DNA of 60,000 bases, from NCBI RefSeq assembly GCF_964355755.1, contig NC_092678.1:24906365-24966364 (forward strand), in the 5' to 3' direction. The position numbers and the translations under genes were made by a program. The DNA is from Antedon mediterranea. Lineage: Eukaryota > Echinodermata > Crinoidea > Comatulida > Antedonidae. This document shows, piece by piece, positions 45,001 to 57,000 of the stretch (the stretch's first letter is position 1; each line of letters starts with the position of its first letter). The notes under the pieces were generated by a model that saw only the letters and a list, made by a program, of their open reading frames with translations, was not told where the DNA came from and searched no databases.

Positions 45001-48000
45001 CATTAGATGGCTACACACCAACATTAGATGGCTACACACCAACATTAGATGGCTACACACCAACATTAGATGGCTACACACCAACATTAGATGGCTACAC
45101 ACCAACATTAGATGGCTACACACACCAACATTAGATGGCTACACACACCAACATTAGATGGCTACACACACCAACATTAGATGGCTACACACCAACATTA
45201 GATGGCTACACACCAACATTAGATGGCTACACACCAACATTAGATGGCTACACACCAACATTAGATGGCTACACACCAACATTAGATGGCTACACACCAA
45301 CATTAGATGGCTACACACACCAACATTAGATGGCTACACACACCAACATTAGATGGCTACACACCAACATTAGATGGCTACACACCAACATTAGATGGCT
45401 ACACACCAACATTAGATGGCTACACACCAACATTAGATGGCTACACACCAACATTAGATGGCTACACACCAACATTAGATGGCTACACACCAACATCAGA
45501 AGGCTACACACCAACATCAGATGGCTACACACCAACATTAGATGGCTACACACCAACATTAGATGGCTACACACCAACATCAGATGGCTACACACCAACA
45601 TCAGATGGCTACACACCAACATCAGATGGCTACACACCAACATCAGATGGCTACACACCAACATCAGATGGCTACACACCAACATTAGAAGGCTACACAC
45701 CAACATTAGATGGCTACACACCAACATCAGATGGCTACACACCAACATCAGAAGGCTACACACCAACATCAGATGGCTACACACCAACATCAGATGGCTA
45801 CACACCAACATTAGATGGCTACACACCAACATCAGATGGCTACACACCAACATCAGATGGCTACACACCAACATTAGATGGCTACACACCAACATTAGAT
45901 GGCTACACACCAACATTAGATGGCTACACACCAACATTAGATGGCTACACACCAACATCAGATGGCTACACACCAACATCAGATGGCTACACACCAACAT
46001 CAGATGGCTACACACCAACATTAGATGGCTACACACCAACATTAGATGGCTACACACCAACATTAGATGGCTACACACCAACATCAGATGGCTACACACC
46101 AACATCAGAAGGCTACACACCAACATCAGATGGCTACACACCAACATCAGATGGCTACACACCAACATCAGATGGCTACACACCAACATCAGATGGCTAC
46201 ACACCAACATTAGATGGCTACACACCAACATTAGATGGCTACACACCAACATTAGATGGCTACACACCAACATTAGATGGCTACACACCAACATTAGATG
46301 GCTACACACCAACATTAGATGGCTACACACCAACATTAGATGGCTACACACCAACATTAGATGGCTACACACCAACATTAGATGGCTACACACCAACATT
46401 ATATGGCTACACACCAACATTAGATGGCTACACACCAACATTAGATGGCTACACACCAACATTAGATGGCTACACACCAACATTAGATGGCTACACACCA
46501 ACATTAGATGGCTACACACCAACATTAGATGGCTACACACCAACATTAGATGGCTACACACACCAACATTAGATGGCTACACACCAACATTAGATGGCTA
46601 CACACCAACATTAGATGGCTACACACCAACATTAGATGGCTACACACCAACATTAGATGGCTACACACCAACATTAGATGGCTACACACCAACATTCATT
46701 GAAATATGATCTAATGTAAATAGAAACAACCTTTCTGAGCTTTATTTTGAGATGAGTCCGAGTTTGAACAGCCAGTACCAAGCCAGAATACCGTTTACTT
46801 ACTTTGGTGTAGTGGGCGTAGTAGCCGCACACAGACACTGTTGCACTGAATCTAGCAACTGAACCAACACATCCATTACTCCTGACTCTTGCATAGTCTT
46901 AGCACAAGCCTCTCTCATCTCCTCAAAGAGCAACGTAAAGAGGAGCACACGTGAGGCTAGTTTGCTTGCGGCTGGCCTAGTAGTCACTTCTTGAGCCCAT
47001 TCATCAATGGACATCGTAGATGAGGATGTTAAAGGTGCAGCGATCTTTAGTAAATCTGTAGCACATTCTATAACCTAAGAAATATATATAAGTTATTATT
47101 ATGCACCACCTATTCACCAGTCTGTGCCTATCGTTTCTTTATTCCAATCAACTCAGGCAACTCATTATATTCTTATTTCTCTCTCAATAGGCCTAGGAAT
47201 AGTGTTTTCACAAAAAAAAAAATGCCATTTCTTTCTGGCTTTTTATGTTATTGTTTTCTTAGCTTTCTGCTTATTTTATTTGTATCTTCATTGACTTTTA
47301 GATAAAGTTCAAAAGACATTTATTTGTTTAACAAATTTATAGATAGGAAATGTACTGAGTAGGTAGCCAGACTCTTTGACTTGAAGATATACAGTATTAT
47401 AATAATAGTTTTCAATATAAAAATTCAGATTTATACAACATATATATAACATCTTTATTGTACAATTCATGATGTATATTGTAAGTAGGATCCTGCACTG
47501 AGTGTAGCACAATAAAGCAAAATCAGTAGTAAATTCCTACTTGGGTTAATCTAGCATTCTTCCCTTGATGAATAACCAATTAATATAAGTCATTCATTTA
47601 CACAGAGAATGCCACACATTTGAACAAGGAACCAAGCAAGGTAAGTGAGTTGATCGATCACAATCAACAATTTGGATTATCCATCGCGCCATGATTCGTC
47701 AAATTATTTGCGGAACAATTATGTTATTGCTTTGCCACAAATGTTGAGAAATAGCTTATGCGTGACAACATACCTGTTGTATAAAACTCTTAAGCATCGA
47801 GTCCCGCCACTCTGCACCATCTCTATGATAAGCTACTACTAACAAGTCACAAATACGATATACCGTGTCTGGTAATTCATCCAAAAGTTGTAAACATCCT
47901 GGCAACATTTGCTTTACAAATCCGTCTAATAAAGTCTTATCAATCGGTTCCTCTTCTCGTAACTTCTCCTTTTCTTCTTTTGCTTTTAATTCTTCTTGTT

Positions 48001-51000
48001 TCTTTTTTTCTTCCTCTGCTTTCTTTTTCTCATCGTCATCCTAGAAGTAAGAACATTATTGTAAATAAAATTGATAGGTGACATCAGACTGAAACTAACA
48101 ACAGCTTACTTGAGAAAGTAAAAGGTGTTTGCGAAAGTAGTAGATCCCTGGAGTTGCCCCAAGTTTTGGGATGTGAGCCCAAGCTAAATTTGTTCAGAAT
48201 TTATCACTTCCAACCCTTTGTTCTATAAAGTTGGTCACCTATTGGCTGGTCCTTTACTAGTAGGAAGTACTATATTTTTTGTACTTATTTATTTCCTCAT
48301 ATTGGATCAATAAAACAAGGAAATACTTAATTCTTTAGATCCAATTCTCTTTATTCTTTTTCTTTTCTGTCATTCCGATATTACGCTTACCATAATTTGT
48401 TTCCATAATTTTTGTTACTGTGTTAAAGTCTACTGTACACTTTTTCCTTTCAAATCTTTGGTTAATATAGATTTCTTCTAGATCCAATTGGAATGATTTA
48501 AATAAATTTTGAAGTAAATTGTGACAATTACTTACAGAACCATCCATAAAGATGTTGTCACAAAGGGACATTGCAATAGCTCGTCTCATCTGATCTTCTT
48601 CCGACAGATCCATCATCAGATTCTATTGAAAATTAAGATTGAAAGTTACTAGGTCAATGGTCACTAATTCATAATTAGATGGGTGCCCAACTGGATGGAA
48701 AGTTACCAGGTCAAAGGTCACTAATTCATAATTAGATGGGTGCCAAACTGGATGGAAAGTTACCAGGCAAAGGAATTACCTACCTGATTGGGTATGTGAG
48801 GTTTCTAATGTGTAATCTTTTAAGAAAAAATCTGAGATGTATCTTTCTCCAAAACTCTGTAATTTTCTATATATATGTCGTTTGTAAATTAGGCCAAATA
48901 AAAAAATATACTTGTTAAGCGTCACACCCTCATAAATTTTCAGGGGCGGGGGGACGTTTTTGTTTTGTTTTTTTTTTTACTTTTTATGGAGGTATATTTT
49001 TGAGCGTTGGACGTTTTGGCCCACTTTTTTTAGGACGAAACGTCAAACTTTTAAAATGCGAAACAGAACAAAATTGCTATGTATGTATGAAATATTATTG
49101 CCCATGACAAAATTGAGTTTTGTATTGTTTATATCCAGATGTAATTAAAACATTAAATTTAATTGCCACCAAGCGAAATTGTAGGCCCTAGGCTAACTAA
49201 TCCGTCCAAGCTCCTACCCCGCCTCACTCATCGGCCATCCGCGTCTCTCGCTCGACTCATCTATCCAGGAAATTCCCTATCCGTATCGCGAGAAGCATGA
49301 TTTGGTCTCAATAATACTAAATAGTGGGCTGATTTATAGTTTGAAAACAGCTTACGGCATTTCGTAAGTGAATTTTTATTCAACGTATGTATTCATTCTT
49401 CTTTGATGTATCCTTTGCCAATTGCTGTGTAAATCAGTATTTAAAGTTGTGATGCAAAAAGTGTATGTAATTATTCTACAGGTAAACCAGAACCCATCGC
49501 CCAACAGGACCTCGTGGTGTGCCGATCTCGAGCGCGAGATCATCATAAACAAAATTGGTAGAGTCCATTATGTATGGGGTGTTTCCTATTTACGAACCTA
49601 TAAAAAAACGCGCTTCGACCACTGTGTAGGCAAAATATTTATTTCGTTAAATCCCTAAATTGATAATCGCGTATTCTGTAATCACGTGACTGATGATGTA
49701 ATCCTCAGCGACGTACTAAATGCACATGATTTAATGTGTTGGGGAAAAAGCTTGCTGTTTACCACATTACATGATTCACGGTGCTATTCGCGTTTCCTTG
49801 ACGTAAATCGGCGGCGTTTAAATGATCATATTTTTGAACAGTGATTTGGTCTGTGGGAAAAGTGCTATACAAACAACTACAATAACAACAATAATAATAA
49901 TAATACGGCCCTTTAAAAAAATGACAAGAAAAGTTGTATTCTTTTTCAAGGGATTACCTGTATTCTAGGTGCGTGAGTCAAAGCCCACTCTGTCGCTGCT
50001 TCTACAGACGACGTGTGGTTTAAAGCGTCAACAGCGTGTTCTCTTGTGAACCCCATGTCTAGTAGCTACAATCACAGAAAAATGGATTTAAATTAATGGT
50101 AGGTTTGGACATTGTAGATGAAGATGTTAAATTAAAGGTGCCTTAATCCTTAAGCTCTGTCTACACTATCAAACTTTATGAAAATGCGATGTGCCCATAT
50201 ATGGACATGACATATCAGTATCACAACTTTTCTTTGTCAAACTAGTTTGATAGTGTAGACAGAGCTTTAGTCATCATTTACGATTCCTTTTCACCAGAAT
50301 TAGCGATCATTCTATAATATACTCACTGAATCGCAATTAGAAAACAGAAATAGATACGAGGAACATCAAAGGGGAAATGATAGGTTGGGAGACAATTGAA
50401 TGTATTTCAGTATGCAAGCCTGTAGTCTTAAGAATAAGGTACAGAAAATCACATACAAAAAGTTAATGTAGCATTGTTATTCATCCTCATTAGCTGTGAA
50501 TAGGCAGCTTACAAGGGGAACTACAATGCATATTTGATAGTGCTACCTTAGTAAATCTGTAGCGCATTCTATAACATAATATAAATTATTATTATGCACC
50601 CCCTATTTACTAGTCTGTGCCTCTTTTGTTTCTTGATTCCAATCAGGCAGGCAGCTGTTACTTATTTCCCTTACTCACATTAGCCTTAGCCCAAATATTT
50701 CATGAGGAGCACCTCAATCTTCTTGGGACTAGCATCTGCTGTGCAAGGTCAATGCACTTAATGATAAAGTATGTTAAATTTGAAAACAATCTTCTAACCT
50801 GTTGTATATGATCAGCATTTAATTCTGCCCGTCTACCCACTCTACTCAAAACACCAGAGCCTAGGAGAGCAGCTGCTGTTGGAAGGCTACTGCTACGAAT
50901 ACCAAATGGAAGGCTTGCTGCATCGGATGATGTTCCAGCTTGGGCAACTTGAGGGTTTTTCTCTTTTTCACGCTCCTCTCGTACTCGTGTCTCCCCTCGT

Positions 51001-54000
51001 AAAATGTGGCATAAAATGGCTAGCATACTTTCGGACATCCTTCCTCCATACGTTTTTAGTGGCTTGCGATTCCATAAGTTCATAACAGCAGTATACGCAG
51101 CCTAGCAACAACAACAATATTACTAATAATAATAATTAACATTCTTTATTTGAATCTACAGGGCTGAAAATTATGGGTATCTTGGTTTTGTTTATTTTCC
51201 ACTCTTCAAATGAATTTAAACACAAGTATAAAATGTATATGGGTGGATGGAGGTCACAATAAGTGCATTGAACTCTAAGTTTTCACATTTTGACATTATA
51301 ATGTATTTTGTAAGTAGGATCCTGCACCGAGTGTAGCACAATAAAGCCAAATCAGTAGTAAATTCCTACTTGGTTTAATCTAGCATTCTTCCCTTGATGA
51401 ATAACCAATCATAATAAGCCATTCATTTACACAGAGAATGCTACACATTTGGACAATATAAATGAATAATATGTTACTATTGCTTTAAATCAATTTACTG
51501 AAATATTATTTTAAAGTAAAAAACAATGGATAAATAAAGCAGAAAATTGTAAACGTACCTTATGTACTTTGATGAGGTATTGTACTGGACTAAACGGTAC
51601 AAATGACGGTGTGGTTGATTTGTTTGGTAGTGTGTGAGGTGAGTCCAACACCGCTGGTGTGCTAACCATCTTTTCTACCAGCATCAACCAAGCGTCTAGG
51701 AACTCTCCGGTTCCATCTGGTAAGTCTTGGTGCTCTAAACCCTCACAGGTTGGTACTCTTCCTCCCATTGATAATGCCCAGTCAAATGTTCTGAAATAAA
51801 AACAACGTGTCATTGCCTGGAAGCCGACTATGTGTTGCAAATTTTCAATAAATTATTTAACTCCTCCAAATAGGTCTATTCCGGATAATATTTAGGTACA
51901 GTACTTACTCAAAGAGAGCGTTTAAGCCTCCGGAGACAATAAATTTTTGCAACATCAAATGATAAGGACACTTCTTATCATCAAACAGCATAGGCGACGT
52001 AAAGCCAACAGAGCATATGAAAAATGTTAGTCTGAAATTAAGCAAGATTACAACAATATTAAATATGCAAGTAAATATCATTCAAATGTATATATTTAAA
52101 TGTGATATTTGTAAGTAGGATCCTGCACTGAGTGTAGCACAATAAAGCCAAATCAGTAGTAAATTCCTACTTGGGTTAATCTAGCATTCTTCCCTTGATG
52201 AATAACCAATCAAAATAAGTCATTCATTTACACAGAGAATGCAATTTTAATTAAACAAAATCAGACATAGTTAGGCAAACTTAAGGAGGGTGTCCAATAT
52301 TGCGAGAATTGACTGTACAACATATATACTGTAGTGCATTTTATACCTGAATTTAGGTATTGGAGAGTAATCCGGTGGTTGCCATGACAATCCGCTTGAT
52401 AACAACTTAGTCAACGCAGTAGCAGTTGTTCTCGCTGCTTCTGATGGGTCAGCTAAATTGGGCTGCAAATGATGCCCTCTACGTTGTCTCACAGGGGAAC
52501 CGACGCTTAATTTAACTAAAAGTCCAAAGAGTTCTGCTAAAGCACGGCCTAGCCTAGAGGCTGCCGATAGCAACGGTTTGATCTGCTTCACTTGATGCGT
52601 TAATTGTGGACTCATTTTAGATTTTGTTTTCGTCTCGGGCGTGTCACTCCTGCCTTCGTCGACCTCCATTGGCGACATACTTTCTCCGATATCCATCATG
52701 GTGCTAGAATTAGTCCTAACAGTCTCCGAATCAGGAGTTTGCACCATTGATTCTCCCTCCTCTTTGTTGTTATCATCTTTTTTATTTTTCAAGGCATCAT
52801 CTAATATACCATCTTTAGGTAATAATTTATCCATGTCTACTTTGCCAAAGTCACATGTTTCAGGCAAGCTGTTTGGTGTACACAGTCCAAGTAAGATAGT
52901 ACTCTCCCACACTAGAGAGGAATAAAGCTGACTTAGTCCTTGTAGAACGGTTTGACCTAAATCTGACCCCCAATGGTTCACACACATAGTTCTAACATCG
53001 CTCTGAAAAAAAAAAGTGGAGTTAGGTTAGTGATTTAAACACATCAGCACTCTTAACATTTATTAATATTTATAAGATCTAACAACACTACAATCAGTGG
53101 CGTAACGGCTATAAGCGCTCACTGGCTAAACACAGGCCCCGGAGCTCTGGGGGCTCCTGAGCAGTGCCCATAAGGAAAACAGGCATTAAAATATGTTGAA
53201 AAAAGCTAAAAACGCCAGAGGCCTCAAGCATTGAAGGCCCACTTAGGATTCCTAAACTAGGGGCCTCAGTGTTAAGCCACTGACCACAATACATTATTTT
53301 ATTAATTATTCAGTTAGCTTGACTTAAGTAGTGACTTACCTGACCAACTTTACAGACATGTACAAACATTGTAATGTACGCATGTGCTGCTCCCATAGCA
53401 TGTAACAGTGGTGTACGTTGTGCTGACAATATCGCTTCCTCCGTCTTGGGTGCTGCATTAGCAAGCTCTCGTAGTAGAACGGATCCACCGGGAGCTTCTA
53501 ATGATTTGTGCAGTGGTTCTAGAGATTTTAGCACTTCAGATAGATGCAGAAGACCTTGTTTTAAGACTTGTGGCTCTCTGGCTAGTGTCTGTTGAAAACA
53601 CAGATTAAATTTGTAAGAGCAACTTTAAAGAAGTTCTCTCACTAAGGTAATACCTGATAGATATATTCAAATGATCAAGATACAAGTGCTTTAAGGATTT
53701 CAAATAGATGCAGAAACCTGTGTTTAGTTTCCTAGTTATAAAAAAAAATGATTGAAACCATTTTTAGTTTTAAGCTCTGTCTACACTATCAAACTAGTTT
53801 GACAAAAAAAGTTTGATGTGCCTAAATATGGTAGTGATTTGACATCATCATGACATTTTTTTGTCACATCAAGTTTGATAGACGGAGCTTAATAAATACT
53901 TACGAGAACAGCTTTGCAGACACCGGCAACAGCTTGGCATGCAGGATTTGAGGGGAATTCAACTGGAAGATTAGGTAGGCTTAAGATACCAGTCAAAGGC

Positions 54001-57000
54001 ACTAATCCCTCCTGACCTATGAACTCTCTACAATGATCATCGGTGGTGTTATTGCTTAGGATGGCTTCTACAAACTTCATCTAGAAAAAGCAGGATATAC
54101 GAAATATTTAATTTTATTCATTTGTCTCATTTAAGATTTTGTTTGTTATATCTTTATACTGGGTGACCTCTTCAGTCAAAGACTGATCTCCCAGAGGGCC
54201 CAGTTGGTGATCAGTGGCTGTGATGTACTAATACACCGGGGTAACCCCCTACTCGTCTCGAAAGATGTACTAGGTTCTTTAAAGTGCACACGAGCAAGTT
54301 GTGTACACTGGACCTACGGTTTATAGTCCTTATCCGAGAAGACTCGTTCTACCACCAGAACCATGGAGTGAGTGAGCCTCGAACCCCTGCCGATGTTATG
54401 GCTACATGATTACGGTGTGATAAGAAGGATAGTGAATTAATTCGCTTATGGTTATCCTTGGCAATTTGCCAAAATATGTATACAAAAGAAATAAAGTATA
54501 ACTTACAACATTTAATATATAATCTACAAGAGGCACTGGTTTCTTGACCTCTGGGTCAGTTGACCTATCAAGAAAATACAAATACAATATAAGTCATCAT
54601 ATACGATTCTTTAGCTCCCATTCTATGATATACTCACTGAATCACAATTGCAGAAATAGATAGTAGGAACATCAAAGGGGAAATGATAGGGTGGGAGACA
54701 ATTGAATGTACTTCAATATGCAAGCCTGTAGTCTTAAGAATAAGGTACAGAAAATCACATACAAAAAAGTTAATGTAGCATTGTTATTCATCCTCATTAG
54801 CTGTGAATAGGCAGCTTACAAGGGGAACTACAATGCATATTAGAATAGGGTGCTAACAGAATATAAAATAAGGTAAATCTAGCAAATGTTTCTGTGTTAA
54901 ACCTTAACATTGCCTGTTTTATTTTGTACTAAATCAGTGATTAGATTCAACTTACTGTTGTTCCTGAATTTCAATTTTTGGAGATGTTGTAGCGGTTGCC
55001 GGTGGCATGGTCATGTCCTCTTCATCCTCCTCGTCGTCGCTGGACCCATCGTTATCGCCACTATTACTTTGTATATTCTGATTAATCACCGTCTCCACCT
55101 TAGACCCGCTTTGACTGCATTGATACTTGGAGTCTTTGCCCATTACAATGATCTCTTCCAACAGCTGAAACAAGTCAGTCAATATATTATTTACATTTTT
55201 GTCCACTATCAAATACTTGTAATAAACCTAACCAGCAAGATGAGTAACCCAACAAGTAATCAAGCAAATTTTAAGCTAAACTTAGCAAAATGGTTCTCAC
55301 TAGGACGCAACGCAAGGACGTAAGCCACAGTGCAAGCGGATGGACCAATCAAAAGCAATTATTAAAACAGTTCCTTGTGATTGGTCAATTCGCTTACATT
55401 AAACATGCTTATTATATTTAAATAATAATTTATAAGAAAACAAACATAGTTGTTTATATATTGTAAATGTAGCTTAGTTCTTGATCACTCAAGCGTATAA
55501 CAGACGCCAGATGAGGAAAATGTAAGCAGTCAATATGGCATTGGTATTCATCCTCATAAGCAATGGTGTAATCTGCTAACAAGGGGAACTACAATGCATA
55601 AAATAAACGCCAGATGAGGAAAATGTAAGCAGCCAATATGGCACTGGTATTCATCCTCATAAGCTAGGCTTGCTAACAAGGGGAACTACAATGCATAAAA
55701 TAGTAACATTTTTATCAATTATCTAAAAAGTAAGAAATTTGGTGGTGTTGTGATTAAGACAATTTAAAGAGTTACTTAAGACATGTAATAAGTTCAGACC
55801 AATAACCTCTTGAAAACATCTTCAGTTACACTTAGACCAAGTGAATGCCACTTAAAGACTTAATATTTATTGACTTAAGGAAAATACCAAGTACTTATAT
55901 ATCTGACATAAGTACGATTGGTGAATATGGCCACTGACTAGTAATACAATTCAAGATTTAAGAAATGTTATTGGTCGACTTTAAAATGGAAATTTGATTT
56001 GCTTGGCACAACAAAGAAAAATACATCAAATTGCAAAAGGCAAAGTTACCTTAATGATTGCTTTCATTGCATCTGTCCGCAATGATGGTTGATGTCTCAT
56101 TAGTTCATCCATAGCATTACCTAATGCTGATGCAGTGTCACCTAAAATAAGTACAAAATAATGATATCATATAAACACAAGCCTACAATATCATTCCTTG
56201 ATATCCTAATACCTAAACATATCTGTAAAACATGTCCAATAGCTAAAAGCTGTTTTCACTCGCTAGTGGAAATCGAGGAAATATAATTGATTGTATTTCA
56301 ATATGCAAGCCTGTAGTCTTAAGAATAAGGTACAGTAAATCACATACAAAAAAGTTAATGTAGCATTGTTATTCATCCTCATTAGCTATGAATAGGCAGC
56401 TTACAAGGGGAACTGCAATGCTAACAACATACATATATCAACAAAAGATTTGAACACAGTCACAATACTTGAACATGGTCAACTGATCGCAGCCAACTGA
56501 CTGCAATCAACTGAACGCAGTCAACTGAATGCAGCCTACTGACTGCAGTCAACTGAACCGTTGGCACTTACCTAATGGATCTGAGCTTCTTCTTCTCCTC
56601 ATTGCAGGTAGGTAGTCTGGAGATAAAAGAACTTGGAAAAGCTTCTCAAATGGTTTGCATTGGACGAATGCAGCCAGGCCTCTGGCGTTTAAGCACAGGG
56701 CACTGAAGATGTTGGGTAGTGAGCCTAGAACCTCCTTAGTGGCTGGCACCTATGGGAAATATTACATTAAAAGTTAGCATACAACATATGGTGTAACGCA
56801 GAGGCCTTGGTTTAGGAACCCCAAGTGGCCCTCCAACGCTGGAGGCCTTAGGTGTTTTGAGCCTTTTTCAACATATTTTAATTCCTGTTTTTTCTACTGG
56901 GCCCTGAGTTTAGCCAGTGAGCGCTCATAGCCGTTACGCCACCGCATACAACATATGCTAGTATACCCAAAATTTATTCATTTATCACATCACCAAATTC

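Larger units (their letters stand above)
44625..48040 (-). other. HUWE1: HUWE1 exons 20-22: coiled region and helical block before WWE
   Basis: Exons: 47774-48040, 46803-47074, 44625-44706. Exon 20 begins with a Lys/Glu-rich helix ([14 protein letters not shown]) and runs into [20 protein letters not shown], a strong HUWE1 match. Exon 21 (272 nt) encodes a helical block with [16 protein letters not shown]. Exon 22 is only 82 nt and encodes [20 protein letters not shown]. It lies between two large minisatellites, with only tens of bases of ordinary intron on each side. Confidence 0.92.
50104..50700. pseudogene. Duplicated fragment of HUWE1 exon 21 with its acceptor side, split by insertions
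   Basis: TTGGACATTGTAGATGAAGA (50106-50150) and TAGTAAATCTGTAGCGCATT (from 50549) match the 5' part of exon 21 at 47014-47074. The second piece continues through the upstream intron (TTATTATTATGCACC, CAGTCTGTGCCT). A MITE-A and an element C copy lie between the two pieces. The acceptor AG of the original is lost (CCTAAGAAAT became CATAATATAA), so it should not be spliced as an exon. Confidence 0.8.
50799..55164 (-). other. HUWE1: HUWE1 exons 10-17: second half of helical-repeat region
   Basis: Exons: 54956-55164, 54507-54564, 53904-54080, 53340-53588, 52347-53002, 51909-52031, 51559-51790, 50799-51101. Recognisable conserved blocks are [107 protein letters not shown] and [20 protein letters not shown]. 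An acidic stretch ([15 protein letters not shown]) sits in the first of these exons. The 656-nt exon contains a variable Asp/Glu/Ser/Thr-rich loop between two conserved halves, as in vertebrates. Confidence 0.94.

Noticed and set aside
42998-46695. CRISPR-like arrays
   Set aside because: Units are directly abutting with no unique spacers, and the host is clearly a eukaryote.
44677-46709. Long ORFs on both strands over the 21-bp array
   Set aside because: Same artefact. Several frames on both strands are open and broken only at 23-bp units.
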